64,000 nt of DNA from an uncultured Pseudoruegeria sp. (GCA_947498155.1 CANMJD010000002.1:248001-312000); one strand, 5' to 3'; shown: positions 9,707 to 20,628, counted from the stretch's first letter. Notes: a model not told the origin generated them from the letters alone. Made by a program: numbers and translations.

Positions 9707-11899
9707 TTACGCGTCGTTCAATTCAAATATCAATGTTGTCAGAGGGGGCACCGTGATCGAAATCGATTGTGCACGGCCCGAGGCCACCACATCTTCTGAC
9801 ATAACCCCCCCAAGATTGCCCCGATCACCACCGCCATAGAGGCTGGCATCGGTGTTCAGGATTTCTTTCCAGAAACCAGCCTTAGGTACCCCGATCCGGC
9901 GCGCTGATCGTTCTACGGGGGTGAAATTGCTCACCACCAGCACCGGAGCGCTGCCCGCATCTCCGTGGCGAACCCACGCCAGAAGCGACTCTTCCGCCGC
10001 CCCTTCCTCGATCCATTCAAAGCCCTCGGGCTTGCTGTCCAATTGATACAAGGCAGGTGTGTCGTGATAGACTCGGTTCAGATCGCGTACGAGCGATTGC
10101 ATGCCGGCATGGGGCGCGGTTTCCAGCAGATGCCAGTCAAGGCTGCCATCATGGTTCCATTCGCGCCCTTGGGCAAATTCACAGCCCATGAACAGCAGCT
10201 TCTTACCCGGATGACCCCACATAAAGCCGTAATAGGCTCGCATATTGGCGAATTTATCGTCGCCTTCACCGGGCATTTTATCAAGGATAGAGCCTTTGCC
10301 ATGCACCACTTCGTCATGGCTGAGAGGCAGCACAAAATTCTCGGAAAAGGCATAATGCAGACCAAAGGTCATCTTGTGGTGGTGGTATTTCCGATTGATC
10401 GGATCTTCGGCCATGTAGGACAGGGTATCGTTCATCCAGCCCATGTTCCATTTAAACCCGAAGCCCAGCCCACCGGCATCGGTCGGGCTGCTGACGCCCG
10501 GAAAGGCGGTGGATTCTTCGGCAATGGTCATCACACCCTGCACATCGCCATAGGCGACTTCGTTCATGCGCTGCAGGAAATCGATGGCCTCAAGGTTTTC
10601 GCGCCCGCCGTCTTTGTTGGGAATCCATTCGCCCTCATTGCGAGAATAGTCGCGGTACAGCATGGACGCCACCGCATCAACGCGCAGCCCGTCCACGTGA
10701 TGTTCCCGTAGCCAATAGACCGCATTGGCGATCAGGTAATTCACCACTTCTGTGCGGCCATAGTTGAAAACAAAGGTGCGCCAGTCCGGGTGCCAGCCTT
10801 CTTTGGGGTCGGCATGTTCGTATAGCGGAGTGCCGTCAAACCGCCCAAGACCATGTTTGTCTTCGGGGAAATGTCCGGGAACCCAATCCAGAATCAACCC
10901 GATGTCCGCCGCATGGCAGGCATCGACAAAGCTGCGGAATTCATCCGGTGTGCCGTAGCGGATCGTCGGCGCATAAAGACCGATGGGCTGATAACCCCAA
11001 GACCCGTCAAAGGGATATTCCGAAATCGGCAGAAGCTCGAGATGGGTAAAACCCATGTCCTTGGCATAGGACACAAGCTGGGTTGCATGTTCCAGATAAG
11101 ACAGCGGGCGATTGCCGTCTTCGGGCACACGTTTCCACGAGCCAAGATGTACTTCATAGATGGACATGGGTTGGTCGGGCTTATGCCGATCGCCCCGCGT
11201 TTTCATCCAGCCGCCATCGGCCCAATCGTGGTCGCGGATGTCGCGCACAACAGAGGCGGTTTTGGGCGGGTGTTCCGATCCAAAACCGTAAGGGTCGGCT
11301 TTTTGCGGCAAAAGGTTGCCGTAATGATCCAGCAGTTCGAATTTATAAGCTGCCCCATCGCCCACATCCGGGAGGAAAATCTCCCATACGCCGGTTTGTC
11401 CGCGTTTGCGCATCGGGTGACGCCGGCCATCCCAGCCGTTGAAATCCCCCACAACTGATGCCCGTTTGGCATTCGGTGCCCAAACGGCAAAATGCGTTCC
11501 TGTCTGGCCTTCGTGGCTTTGGACATGGGCACCGAGCACCTTCCACAAACGAAAATGGGAGCCTTCACCAATCAGGTGTTCGTCCATTTCGCCCAGCACA
11601 GGACCAAAACGGTAGGGATCGTGCTCCACCCAGGTATCATAACCCCGCGTTAAGCGTACCTTATAGGCAAACCGTTTCTTGCGGCGCTTGGCCTGACCTT
11701 CGAAAAGACCATTGCCCAAGGGCACCATCGCGACGATGCGGCGGCCGGTTTTGGCATCCAATACGTCTGCGGTTTCAGCTTCGGGGCGGAAAAGGCGCAC
11801 TGTCAGCACGCCGTCCACTTCTTGCAGCCCAAGAACAGAGAACGGGTCCGGATGCTGACCTGACAGAATAAGATCCTGATCGTGTTGGCTCAAAGTCAT
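9707..11899 (-). CDS. glgB: 1,4-alpha-glucan branching enzyme
   Basis: GH13 transferase that creates alpha-1,6 branches. The 730 aa comprise an N-terminal N1 domain (~1-100), a CBM48 domain with GTHFAVWAPNAKRASVVGDFNGWDGR (landmark ~125-150), and a catalytic barrel. The barrel shows DWVPGHFP, GLRVDAVASMLYRDYSR with the nucleophile Asp, MTIAEEST with the acid/base Glu, and LPLSHDEVVHGK with the third carboxylate. GGAGGG lies 4 nt upstream of the ATG. It is the second gene of the operon, 31 nt after glgP. Confidence 0.96.
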   Translation of the reverse strand: MTLSQHDQDLILSGQHPDPFSVLGLQEVDGVLTVRLFRPEAETADVLDAKTGRRIVAMVPLGNGLFEGQAKRRKKRFAYKVRLTRGYDTWVEHDPYRFGPVLGEMDEHLIGEGSHFRLWKVLGAHVQSHEGQTGTHFAVWAPNAKRASVVGDFNGWDGRRHPMRKRGQTGVWEIFLPDVGDGAAYKFELLDHYGNLLPQKADPYGFGSEHPPKTASVVRDIRDHDWADGGWMKTRGDRHKPDQPMSIYEVHLGSWKRVPEDGNRPLSYLEHATQLVSYAKDMGFTHLELLPISEYPFDGSWGYQPIGLYAPTIRYGTPDEFRSFVDACHAADIGLILDWVPGHFPEDKHGLGRFDGTPLYEHADPKEGWHPDWRTFVFNYGRTEVVNYLIANAVYWLREHHVDGLRVDAVASMLYRDYSRNEGEWIPNKDGGRENLEAIDFLQRMNEVAYGDVQGVMTIAEESTAFPGVSSPTDAGGLGFGFKWNMGWMNDTLSYMAEDPINRKYHHHKMTFGLHYAFSENFVLPLSHDEVVHGKGSILDKMPGEGDDKFANMRAYYGFMWGHPGKKLLFMGCEFAQGREWNHDGSLDWHLLETAPHAGMQSLVRDLNRVYHDTPALYQLDSKPEGFEWIEEGAAEESLLAWVRHGDAGSAPVLVVSNFTPVERSARRIGVPKAGFWKEILNTDASLYGGGDRGNLGGVMSEDVVASGRAQSISITVPPLTTLIFELNDA

Positions 11900-11930
11900 G
11901 CGACCCTCCTACTGGTTCGGTACAAAGGTA

Positions 11931-14333
11931 TCAGCCACGTTTAATCAGCGACTGCGCACCCCAAATGTCTTTTGCGTAGCCCTGGATCGTGCGGTCAGAC
12001 GAAAAGAATCCCATCCGTGCCGTGTTCAGGGCCGCCATTTCGCTCCAGTGTTCCACGTCTTGGTAGGCTGTGTCGACCTTGCGTTGCGTTTTGAAATAAT
12101 CATCAAAGTCACAGCTCACGAGGAAATAGTCATGATCATAAAGCCGGTGCACCAACCCGCCGTAGCGATAGGGATCGCCCGGAGAGAACAGCCCGTCTGC
12201 GATTTGAGACAGCACGCGCGACAGCACAGGGCTTTGGCCGATGGCGTTGCGGGCGAAATTCGGTTCCTGCCGCCGTTGCTCGACTTCCTCGGCTGTCAGG
12301 CCAAACAGAAAGAAGTTTTCCGCCCCGACCTGTTCGCGGATTTCAACATTTGCCCCATCCAGGGTGCCGATCGTCAGCGCGCCATTCAGAGAGAATTTCA
12401 TATTACCGGTGCCAGAGGCCTCTTTGCCCGCGGTCGAGATTTGCTCGGATAGATCCGCCGCTGGGATCAGCATTTCGGCCATCGAAACATTGTAGTTCGC
12501 TGGATAGACCACCTGCAGGATATCGCGGGTCACGGGGTCTGCATTGACGACTTTGGCCACGTCATTGATCAAGTGGATGATCTCTTTGGCGACGACATAG
12601 CCGGGGGCGGCTTTGCCGCCGAAAATCTTGACGCGCGGCGTCCAGTTGGCGCTCGGGTTTTCGCGGATCTGGTTCCAATAGGCGATGGTTTCCAGAATAT
12701 TCATCAGCTGACGTTTGTATTCGTGGATACGTTTGATCTGAATATCAAACATCGCATTCGGATTGAGCGTAATGCCTTCGCGGGCCTTGATCCAGTCGCT
12801 TAAGGCTTGCTTGTTCAGGGCTTTTGCATCGCGGAAATCCTGGCGGAAACCGGCGTCCTTGCTCAGCTTTGTCAGGCCTTGCAACTGGTCCAGATCATCG
12901 ACCCAGTCTTCGCCGATATGGCGGGTGATCAGTTTGCGCAGCGGCGGGTTGCAGGAATACAGCCAGCGGCGCGGGGTGATACCGTTGGTCTGGTTGATAA
13001 TGCGGTCCGGATAGGTTTCGTTCAGATCATAGAACACGGTCTTTTTGACCAGATCACTATGGAGCGCCGAGACGCCGTTGACGTGATGTCCCATGACAAA
13101 GGCCAGTTCGCCCATTTTGATCGACCCGTGTTCGATGATCCGCACATGAGAACCGGTATCGGTCAGGTGGCGGTGCTCGATATATTGGATGATCTGGTGA
13201 TGACGCGGCAGGATTCGGGCAAATAGACCCTGATCCCAACGCTCCAGCGCTTCGGGCAGCAAGGTGTGGTTGGTATAGGCCAGACAGTTGCGGGCAATTT
13301 CCAGCGCTTCGGCAATGTCCAACCCGTCGTAATCAACAAGGTGACGGATCAGTTCCGGTCCGGCGACGGCAGGGTGGGTGTCGTTCAACTGAATGGCAAC
13401 GTGATCGGCCAAGGTGCGGATGTCGTGGCCTTCGGATTTGAAGCGGCGCAACAGATCGTAGATCGAGGCAGCGGTAAAGAAATACTCCTGCTTCAGGCGT
13501 AGCTCTTTACCAACGTCGGTGGTGTCATCGGGATAAAGCACTCGCGAAATCGTCCGCGCCAGCGCTTCGGGCTGGCTGGCCCCCATGAAATCGCCGCGGT
13601 TAAAGCTGGCCAGATCAAACAGTACAGTTGGTTTCGCCGCCCAAAGCCGCAGGGTGTTGGCCCATTTCCCCTGCCAGCCGACAACCGGCGTATCATAGGC
13701 CGAGGCGATAACAGTTTCGCCCGGATGCCAGGTGACCTTGCCGTTGTCTTCGGACAGATAGCCGCCAAAGCCGATATCATAAGCGACCTCGGGGCGTTCA
13801 AATTCCCAAGCATGTTTCTGGTTTAGCCAGCCTTCGGCGATCTCGATCTGACGCCCGTCTTTAAAGTGCTGCTCAAACAGCCCGTGCTCATAGCGGATGC
13901 CATAGCCATAGGCCGGAATGCCGAGGGTGGAGAGGGAATCCATAAAGCAGGCTGCAAGCCGGCCAAGGCCACCATTGCCAAGGGCCGCATCGGGTTCATC
14001 TGCCAGTACGGCATCATAGGGCTGCCCCAGATCGGCCAGCGCTTGTGCGGCAATGTCATTCAGCCCGAGGTTCACGGCGACATCTTCAATCAGCCGCCCG
14101 ATCAGGAACTCCATCGACAGGTAATAGACCCGTTTGCCCTGAGCTTCATAGGTGGCGCGGGTTGAAGAGAACCACGGATCGACCACCAGATCACGGAGCG
14201 CCAACGACAGGGCCATGCGCCAATCGTACAAGGAAGCGTGGCTTTCATCTTTGCCTAAGGCGTAGGTCAGGTGATCTAGAATCGCCTCTCGCAAAGAGTC
14301 TGGGGTCACTTGTAGAATTTTGGTATTAGGCAT
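11931..14333 (-). CDS. glgP: Glycogen phosphorylase
   Basis: PLP-dependent GT35 phosphorylase releasing glucose-1-phosphate from glycogen. It has 800 aa. The PLP lysine lies in EASGTGNMKF (Lys ~646), and the N-terminal YLSMEFLIGR and GNGGLGRLAACF motifs are intact. It is the promoter-proximal gene of the operon, so the degradative enzyme is made from the same transcript as the synthetic ones. That arrangement implies control at the enzyme level rather than by separate transcription. The 159 nt upstream, between it and the pabC-like stop, should hold the operon promoter; I could not pick -35/-10 boxes with confidence. Confidence 0.96.
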   Translation of the reverse strand: MPNTKILQVTPDSLREAILDHLTYALGKDESHASLYDWRMALSLALRDLVVDPWFSSTRATYEAQGKRVYYLSMEFLIGRLIEDVAVNLGLNDIAAQALADLGQPYDAVLADEPDAALGNGGLGRLAACFMDSLSTLGIPAYGYGIRYEHGLFEQHFKDGRQIEIAEGWLNQKHAWEFERPEVAYDIGFGGYLSEDNGKVTWHPGETVIASAYDTPVVGWQGKWANTLRLWAAKPTVLFDLASFNRGDFMGASQPEALARTISRVLYPDDTTDVGKELRLKQEYFFTAASIYDLLRRFKSEGHDIRTLADHVAIQLNDTHPAVAGPELIRHLVDYDGLDIAEALEIARNCLAYTNHTLLPEALERWDQGLFARILPRHHQIIQYIEHRHLTDTGSHVRIIEHGSIKMGELAFVMGHHVNGVSALHSDLVKKTVFYDLNETYPDRIINQTNGITPRRWLYSCNPPLRKLITRHIGEDWVDDLDQLQGLTKLSKDAGFRQDFRDAKALNKQALSDWIKAREGITLNPNAMFDIQIKRIHEYKRQLMNILETIAYWNQIRENPSANWTPRVKIFGGKAAPGYVVAKEIIHLINDVAKVVNADPVTRDILQVVYPANYNVSMAEMLIPAADLSEQISTAGKEASGTGNMKFSLNGALTIGTLDGANVEIREQVGAENFFLFGLTAEEVEQRRQEPNFARNAIGQSPVLSRVLSQIADGLFSPGDPYRYGGLVHRLYDHDYFLVSCDFDDYFKTQRKVDTAYQDVEHWSEMAALNTARMGFFSSDRTIQGYAKDIWGAQSLIKRG

Positions 14334-14492
14334 GGTGGAATGTTCCTAAGGTCGGAAGCCGGTAATAATTATAGGGACTGTTAGCGGTAACATTTATTGC
14401 AAATCAAGTCTAATTAGTTGAATTTCGACAATCGGCGCGGTTTTTCTGCGGTGCAGCGTAGACTGTCACCTTAGAGTCACGAAACCGAGGCC

Positions 14493-15143
14493 TCAGGCCG
14501 CAAGATAAACACAGGGGATCAAGCCGCGCAGGGCGTTTCCAACGAAAACTTTGGCTGATTCCTCTTGCAAGTCGGCGGCATAAAGCGGCGCAACCTTGGC
14601 CTGACCGGACTGCAAAAGATGCCGCCGCAAGACACCGGGCAAAACACCGGCAGACAGGGGCGGCGTGTGCAATAGCCCATCACCGGGGTCGATAAACAGG
14701 TTGGTGATGGTGCCTTCGCAAAGCTGTCCGGCCTCATTTAGAAAAACCAGCTCGTCGATGCCATCCGGCAGGGCGGCGCGGGCGTCATCATAGATTTTGC
14801 GCAGGCTGGTTTTGTGACTCCGCCAGGGATCATCCGACTGAACGCGGTCCTGCGCCAGGGTAATCCGCCAGCTTTCTGCCGCAGGTGGCAGCGGGGCGCT
14901 GATGATGTCCGGTGTGCCCGCAAGGCTAAGAGACAGGCGGAGCCGCGCAGGTGTGTCGCCTGATTGCTGGCGCAGCAGTGCCTTTAGGGCCGGACGGTCA
15001 AAGGGAATGCCAAGCTTGCGGGCGCTTACGCACATACGATCCAGATGCAGGTCAAGAAAGCGGATGCCCTGCGCGGGCGCATAGCCCATGGTTTCAAACA
15101 GGATCAGCCCAGCGGGGGCAGATCGGCGAAGCGTGCTTTCCAC
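14493..15143 (-). CDS. Class IV aminotransferase fold protein, PabC-like (aminodeoxychorismate lyase candidate)
   Basis: A 216-aa fold-type IV PLP protein. The LFETM and FLDLHLDRM motifs near the N terminus, the candidate PLP lysine in HKTSLRKIYDD (~111) and the late FLNEAGQLCEGTITNLF segment (~153-169) are typical of PabC-like enzymes. It overlaps the end of pabB by 40 nt; the overlap is needed to keep LFETM in the protein, which supports the upstream start at 15143. Position directly after pabB argues for conversion of aminodeoxychorismate to p-aminobenzoate for folate synthesis. Another class IV aminotransferase activity cannot be excluded. Confidence 0.82.
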   Translation of the reverse strand: MESTLRRSAPAGLILFETMGYAPAQGIRFLDLHLDRMCVSARKLGIPFDRPALKALLRQQSGDTPARLRLSLSLAGTPDIISAPLPPAAESWRITLAQDRVQSDDPWRSHKTSLRKIYDDARAALPDGIDELVFLNEAGQLCEGTITNLFIDPGDGLLHTPPLSAGVLPGVLRRHLLQSGQAKVAPLYAADLQEESAKVFVGNALRGLIPCVYLAA

Positions 15144-16234
15144 AGGGCCTCCTCGTATTCGCTATCGGCGCGGCTGTCATAAACCACACCGCCGCCAACA
15201 TTCAGCCGCAGGCGGTTGTCCTCAAACAGTGACAGTGTGCGGATAGCAACGTTAAAGCAACTGCGCCCGTCTGGTGCCCACCAACCGATTGCACCGCAAT
15301 AGATGCCGCGCGGGTCAGGTTCCAGCGCGCGGATAATCTGCATGGCGCGCCGCTTGGGCGCACCCGTGATCGAGCCGCAGGGAAACAGCGCCTGCAGCAA
15401 ATCCGGCAGGCCGGTATTTGGCAACAGCTGCGCCACCACCCGCGAGGTCATCTGGTGCACTGTGGCATAGCTTTCGATGGTAAAGAGGTCGGGCACTTTG
15501 ACACTGCCGATCTCGGCGATTTGGCTGATGTCGTTGCGCAGCAGATCGACGATCATCAAATTCTCGGCGCGGTTCTTTTCGCTGTCGGCCAGCCAGTCGC
15601 GGTTGGCTTGATCTTCGGCGGCGGTTTTGCCGCGCTCGACTGTGCCTTTCATCGGGCGGGTTTCAATCCGGCCCATGGCATCGGTTTGAAAAAACAACTC
15701 CGGTGAGCGCGACAGGATCACGGGGCCGACGCCAAGATCCACATAAGCGCCATGGCGTACCGGCTGCCGTGCCGCCAAGCGGTGATACAGCCCCAGCGGA
15801 TCGCCATGGTGTTGCGCGTTGATCGGGAAGGTCAGATTGGCCTGATAAATGTCGCCCGCGCCGATATAGGCAATGACCTGATCAAAGGCTTTCTCATAGG
15901 TCGGGGCATCCCAGACCGGCGTGATGGTCGATATCCGACCCATCGGATCGGCCCCCATGGCGCCTTGGGGACCGGCGCGAAACAGACCAAAGGCCAGCAG
16001 TGGGGTGTCGCGTTTTTGCGGCAGCAGATCTATCAGCTTGGGCATCAACACATAGCCCAGTTCATAGCTGGCATAGCCTGCGAGCCAATACCCCGCCCGA
16101 CTTGCCGCCCCTAGTGCCTCAAGCGCGGCGGGCACGTCCTCCGCGTGCCACGCCACGATCATCTTGTCCGGCGCGGTAAACCGTTCCGGCCCGCCAGAGG
16201 GGCCTTGATCAAACTGGATAAAGGGCGCGCTCAC
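15104..16234 (-). CDS. pabB: Aminodeoxychorismate synthase component I
   Basis: Chorismate-using enzyme that, with a glutaminase partner (PabA or TrpG), makes 4-amino-4-deoxychorismate for folate. The 376 aa are mostly the chorismate-binding domain, with a shortened N-terminal region. Key motifs are the nucleophile lysine in RPMKGT (Lys ~196), which separates PabB from anthranilate synthase, the ENLMIVDLLRND segment and the SITGAPKRRAM segment. No amidotransferase gene is present in the window, so the partner must be elsewhere. It is co-transcribed with the PabC-like gene. Confidence 0.92.
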   Translation of the reverse strand: MSAPFIQFDQGPSGGPERFTAPDKMIVAWHAEDVPAALEALGAASRAGYWLAGYASYELGYVLMPKLIDLLPQKRDTPLLAFGLFRAGPQGAMGADPMGRISTITPVWDAPTYEKAFDQVIAYIGAGDIYQANLTFPINAQHHGDPLGLYHRLAARQPVRHGAYVDLGVGPVILSRSPELFFQTDAMGRIETRPMKGTVERGKTAAEDQANRDWLADSEKNRAENLMIVDLLRNDISQIAEIGSVKVPDLFTIESYATVHQMTSRVVAQLLPNTGLPDLLQALFPCGSITGAPKRRAMQIIRALEPDPRGIYCGAIGWWAPDGRSCFNVAIRTLSLFEDNRLRLNVGGGVVYDSRADSEYEEALWKARFADLPPLG

Positions 16235-16352
16235 GTCGGGTGCTTGTCCTGAATTGGGTTGTCTTGCGTGATGTAAGCTTAATCGAGATCAAGGCCTAGC
16301 CCAAGATCGACATCGCTTGGGACAAAGACGAACTGCAGGGCAGGGTACAAGG

Positions 16353-17027
16353 TTAAAACGGGCGCACCACATTGCCGGAATAGAAAAACGCGCCCATGCC
16401 AAACAAAAACAGCACACAACCCGCGATGGCATGCATCGCAACCGCCAGCCCCAGACTGTGTTTGACCTTATAAGCCCAGGCAAAAGCAATACCGGCAAAA
16501 AACGTCAGGATACAGACCAGAAGGCTCCAATACATCAAATGGGCGAGCGAAAAGATCAGCCCGTTCAAGGCAAGGGCGGCGTTGCCCTTGGGCAGTATCA
16601 CGCGGTAGCGGCGGAAATATAACACGCGAAAAACGATTTCTTGCGGCAAAGCAGAAAGCAGCGTGTATCCGGGGATCAGGATCAGAAAGAAATACCACGG
16701 CATGCGGTCAAACAGACCAAAGAGATCAGCAGGCGCATACAGCGTCATGACCCCATAAGAGGTCATCGCCGTCAGCAGTCCCATCACCCCGACCAGCCGC
16801 CAGTCCACCCCGCCCCAGCTGCTGCGCAATAGTCGCCACTGAAAACCCGGGGTGAAATGCAGTAGCCCAAGGCCCAGCACCATGACGGCGAACAGCATCG
16901 GAAACAGCAAATTCGGCGGCATGAAAACAGCAATAGCGATGGGGCCAAGGATGAAGAAGGCTGTGAATTCAACCCAAAGGGTGGCACGGCTTGCAACAGT
17001 GACTTTCTGTGTTCCTGAAACCGACAT
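16353..17027 (-). CDS. CPBP-family intramembrane protein (CAAX protease-like)
   Basis: A 224-aa polytopic membrane protein with about six or seven hydrophobic segments. The CPBP motif 1, normally EExxxR, reads QEIVFR here (Gln129-Glu130-Arg134). Motif 2 is FSLAH (Phe159, His163), and a later MHAIAG carries His199. The family includes Rce1-like proteases and bacteriocin self-immunity proteins, and many bacterial members have no known substrate. The replaced first Glu could reduce activity or be a subfamily trait. It lies alone between pabB and carB, transcribed away from carB. Confidence 0.75.
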   Translation of the reverse strand: MSVSGTQKVTVASRATLWVEFTAFFILGPIAIAVFMPPNLLFPMLFAVMVLGLGLLHFTPGFQWRLLRSSWGGVDWRLVGVMGLLTAMTSYGVMTLYAPADLFGLFDRMPWYFFLILIPGYTLLSALPQEIVFRVLYFRRYRVILPKGNAALALNGLIFSLAHLMYWSLLVCILTFFAGIAFAWAYKVKHSLGLAVAMHAIAGCVLFLFGMGAFFYSGNVVRPF

Positions 17028-17145
17028 AGGCGCCTCATCTCGTGGTTGTTCAGAACATAGGGGCTTTGGCTTTCAGGCCAAGTCGTGATCGACAAAAATG
17101 AGCGCATTTATGTAAAGAAACTTGGTGATAGAGCGCGCCAAGGGC

Positions 17146-17173
17146 TTGCACCTGCGCCGCGCCTGTCTATAAC
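17146..17173 (+). promoter_or_regulatory. Candidate sigma70 promoter of carB
   Basis: TTGCAC (17146-17151) and TATAAC (17168-17173) are separated by 16 nt and lie 43 nt before the carB ATG. I see no convincing attenuator or arginine operator. Confidence 0.5.
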
Positions 17174-17216
17174 CCACGACAATTTGCGCAAACGCGAGTC
17201 ATCTGGGGTCTGCACC

Positions 17217-20200
17217 ATGCCAAAAAGAACCGACATCTCTTCCATCATGATCATCGGCGCCGGTCCTATTGTGATCGGCCAAGCCTGCGAGTTTGACTAC
17301 TCCGGTGCACAGGCCTGTAAGGCTCTGCGCGAGGAAGGCTATCGCGTCATTCTGGTGAACTCTAATCCCGCCACGATCATGACCGACCCCAACATGGCGG
17401 ATGCCACTTATATCGAGCCGATTACCCCCGAGGTTGTCGCCAAGATCATCGAAAAAGAACGCCCCGATGCGCTGTTGCCAACGATGGGCGGACAGACCGG
17501 TCTGAATACCTCGCTGGCGCTAGAGGAAATGGGCGTGTTGGATAAATTCGGCGTCGAGATGATCGGCGCGAAGCGCGAGGCCATCGAAATGGCCGAAGAC
17601 CGCAAACTTTTCCGTGAGGCGATGGACCGTCTGGGCATTGAAAACCCGCGCGCCACTATCGTCACAGCGCCGAAAAAAGCCGATGGCAAAGCCGACCTGA
17701 ACGAAGGCGAGCGCATCGCGCTGGAAGCTTTGGAAGACATCGGCCTGCCCGCAATTATCCGCCCCGCCTTTACCATGGGCGGCACCGGTGGTGGCGTGGC
17801 CTATAATCGCGAAGACTATATCCATTTCTGCCGCACCGGCATGGATGCCTCTCCGGTGAACCAGATTCTGGTGGATGAGAGCCTTTTGGGCTGGAAAGAA
17901 TACGAAATGGAAGTGGTCCGCGACACTGCGGATAACGCCATTATCGTCTGCTCCATCGAAAACGTTGACCCGATGGGCGTGCACACAGGTGACTCCATCA
18001 CCGTTGCCCCTGCGTTGACCCTCACGGACAAAGAATACCAGATCATGCGGAACCACTCGATCGCGGTGCTGCGCGAAATTGGCGTGGAAACCGGTGGTTC
18101 TAACGTGCAATGGGCGGTGAACCCTGCCGATGGCCGGATGGTTGTGATCGAGATGAACCCACGGGTGTCGCGTTCTTCAGCGCTGGCTTCCAAGGCGACC
18201 GGTTTCCCGATTGCCAAAATAGCTGCCAAACTGGCGGTAGGCTTTACGCTGGACGAGCTGGACAATGACATTACCGGCGTGACGCCAGCTTCCTTTGAGC
18301 CGACTATCGACTATGTCGTCACAAAAATCCCGAAATTCGCCTTTGAGAAATTCCCCGGCTCAGAGCCGTATCTGACCACGGCAATGAAATCCGTGGGCGA
18401 GGCCATGTCGATTGGCCGGACCATTCACGAAAGCATGCAAAAGGCACTGGCTTCGATGGAATCCGGCCTGACCGGTTTTGACGAAGTCGATATCGCCGGT
18501 CTGCCTGCCCGTGACGATCTGGTTCTGCGCAGCCATGATGATGTCGAAGTCGTGCAAATTCTTGCTGGCAAGGATGCAGACGCACAGGAAGCCATCGATA
18601 AAGCACTGACCAAAGCCTTGTCACAGCAAACGCCGGACCGTTTGCGGGTGATTGCCGATGCCATGCGGTTCGGATTTTCGGACGCCGAAATTCAGGACAT
18701 CACCGCGTTTGATCCGTGGTTCCTTGCCCGTATCCGCGAAATCATCGGGGCGGAATGCTTGATCCGTCGTGACGGTCTGCCAGTCACCGAAGAGGCGCTG
18801 CGCAAGTTGAAAATGATGGGCTTTACCGATGCGCGTCTTGGCAAATTGACCGGCCGCAGCGAAGATAACGTGCGCCGTGCGCGTCTGAACCTTGGTGTGA
18901 AAGCCGTGTTCAAACGTATCGACACATGTGCCGCCGAATTTGAGGCGCAAACGCCTTATATGTATTCCACCTATGAAAACCCTGTGATGGGCGAAGTAGA
19001 ATGCGAAGCGCGGCCTTCGGATCGTAAGAAAGTTGTCATTCTGGGCGGCGGTCCAAACCGGATCGGCCAAGGGATCGAATTTGACTACTGCTGCTGTCAC
19101 GCCTGTTATGCGCTGACCGATCAGGGCTACGAAACGATCATGATCAACTGTAACCCCGAAACCGTGTCGACCGACTATGACACCTCGGACCGGTTGTATT
19201 TTGAGCCGCTGACCTTTGAGCACGTCATGGAGATTTTGCGTGTCGAACAGGAAAACGGCGGACTGCACGGTGTGATTGTTCAGTTTGGCGGTCAGACACC
19301 GCTGAAACTGGCCAATGCCTTGCAGGATGAAGGCATTCCGATCCTCGGCACATCGCCTGATGCGATTGATTTGGCAGAAGACCGTGAGCGGTTTCAGGAT
19401 CTGGTCAACAAGCTTGATCTGAAGCAGCCCAATAACGGCATTGCCTCAACCGATGCAGAAGCGCTGGCAATTGCAGAGAAGATCGGCTTCCCGCTGGTGA
19501 TCCGCCCGTCTTATGTGCTCGGCGGCCGTGCAATGGAAATCGTGCGCGATATGGCCCAGCTGGAACGCTACATCAAAGAGGCCGTGGTGGTTTCCGGTGA
19601 TAGCCCTGTGCTGCTGGACAGCTATCTGGCGGGCGCGGTTGAACTGGATGTGGATGCGCTCTGTGATGGCACCGATGTGCATGTTTCTGGCATCATGCAG
19701 CACATCGAGGAAGCCGGTGTGCATTCCGGCGATTCTGCCTGTTCCCTGCCGCCCTATTCCCTGTCTGCTGAGATGATCGAAGAGGTTAAGCGCCAGACCG
19801 AAGCCTTGGCGCGGGCCTTGAATGTTGTAGGTCTGATGAATGTGCAATTCGCCATTCAGGATGATGTGATCTACCTGATCGAAGTGAATCCCCGTGCCTC
19901 GCGGACGGTGCCTTTTGTGGCCAAGGCTGTTGGCTCTCCGATTGCGGCGATTGCGGCGCGGATCATGGCCGGTGAAAAACTGGCGAGCTTTGATCTTGTC
20001 GACCCGCTGATCAAACATTTTGCCGTCAAAGAGGCGGTGCTGCCCTTTGCCCGTTTCCCCGGTGTCGATACTATTCTGGGGCCGGAAATGCGTTCTACCG
20101 GCGAAGTCATGGGGGTTGATAAAAACTTCCACCGTGCCTTCCTGAAGGCGCAATTGGGGGCAGGAACCGAATTGCCGAAATCCGGTAACGTGTTCATCTC

Positions 20201-20573
20201 GATCAAGGATTCCGACAAAACGCCAATGATGACCGAGGCGGCTCAGGCGCTGGTTTCGCTGGGCTTCAAGATCGTTGCCACCCGTGGCACGGCCGATTGG
20301 CTGAAAAGCAAGGATGTTGCCTGCGATCTGGTGAACAAAGTTTATGAGGGCCGTCCCAATATTGTCGATCTGCTAAAGGACGGGAATATTGATCTGGTGA
20401 TGAACACCACCGAGGGCGCGCAGGCGGTTGAGGACAGCCGCGATATCCGCGCTGTCGCGCTGTATGATCGGATTCCGTATTTCACGACCGCCGCGGCCTG
20501 TCATGCGACGGCCTTTGCGATCAAAGCCGATCTGGAAGGCGAGCTGGAAGTGCATTCGTTGCAGTCCGCATAG
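17217..20573 (+). CDS. carB: Carbamoyl-phosphate synthase large subunit
   Basis: Makes carbamoyl phosphate from bicarbonate, ammonia (channelled from CarA) and two ATP, for arginine and pyrimidine synthesis. The 1118 aa show the two homologous halves: [19 protein letters not shown] at the start and [17 protein letters not shown] near residue 565. Each half carries an ATP-grasp fold, with [17 protein letters not shown] and [17 protein letters not shown] respectively, and an MGS-like allosteric domain closes the C terminus. I moved the start from 17085 to the ATG at 17217 because the first 44 residues of the longer frame overlap the promoter and match no CarB. carA is not in the window. Confidence 0.97.
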   Translation: MPKRTDISSIMIIGAGPIVIGQACEFDYSGAQACKALREEGYRVILVNSNPATIMTDPNMADATYIEPITPEVVAKIIEKERPDALLPTMGGQTGLNTSLALEEMGVLDKFGVEMIGAKREAIEMAEDRKLFREAMDRLGIENPRATIVTAPKKADGKADLNEGERIALEALEDIGLPAIIRPAFTMGGTGGGVAYNREDYIHFCRTGMDASPVNQILVDESLLGWKEYEMEVVRDTADNAIIVCSIENVDPMGVHTGDSITVAPALTLTDKEYQIMRNHSIAVLREIGVETGGSNVQWAVNPADGRMVVIEMNPRVSRSSALASKATGFPIAKIAAKLAVGFTLDELDNDITGVTPASFEPTIDYVVTKIPKFAFEKFPGSEPYLTTAMKSVGEAMSIGRTIHESMQKALASMESGLTGFDEVDIAGLPARDDLVLRSHDDVEVVQILAGKDADAQEAIDKALTKALSQQTPDRLRVIADAMRFGFSDAEIQDITAFDPWFLARIREIIGAECLIRRDGLPVTEEALRKLKMMGFTDARLGKLTGRSEDNVRRARLNLGVKAVFKRIDTCAAEFEAQTPYMYSTYENPVMGEVECEARPSDRKKVVILGGGPNRIGQGIEFDYCCCHACYALTDQGYETIMINCNPETVSTDYDTSDRLYFEPLTFEHVMEILRVEQENGGLHGVIVQFGGQTPLKLANALQDEGIPILGTSPDAIDLAEDRERFQDLVNKLDLKQPNNGIASTDAEALAIAEKIGFPLVIRPSYVLGGRAMEIVRDMAQLERYIKEAVVVSGDSPVLLDSYLAGAVELDVDALCDGTDVHVSGIMQHIEEAGVHSGDSACSLPPYSLSAEMIEEVKRQTEALARALNVVGLMNVQFAIQDDVIYLIEVNPRASRTVPFVAKAVGSPIAAIAARIMAGEKLASFDLVDPLIKHFAVKEAVLPFARFPGVDTILGPEMRSTGEVMGVDKNFHRAFLKAQLGAGTELPKSGNVFISIKDSDKTPMMTEAAQALVSLGFKIVATRGTADWLKSKDVACDLVNKVYEGRPNIVDLLKDGNIDLVMNTTEGAQAVEDSRDIRAVALYDRIPYFTTAAACHATAFAIKADLEGELEVHSLQSA

Positions 20574-20597
20574 CCGCCTAAACATCAAATGACTTTT

Positions 20598-20628
20598 AAA
20601 ACGCTCCGATTAACGTCGGGGCGTTTTT
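20598..20628 (+). terminator. Rho-independent terminator of carB
   Basis: AAAACGCTCCGA pairs with TCGGGGCGTTTT around TTAACG and ends in five T residues, 25 nt after the carB stop. Confidence 0.85.
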
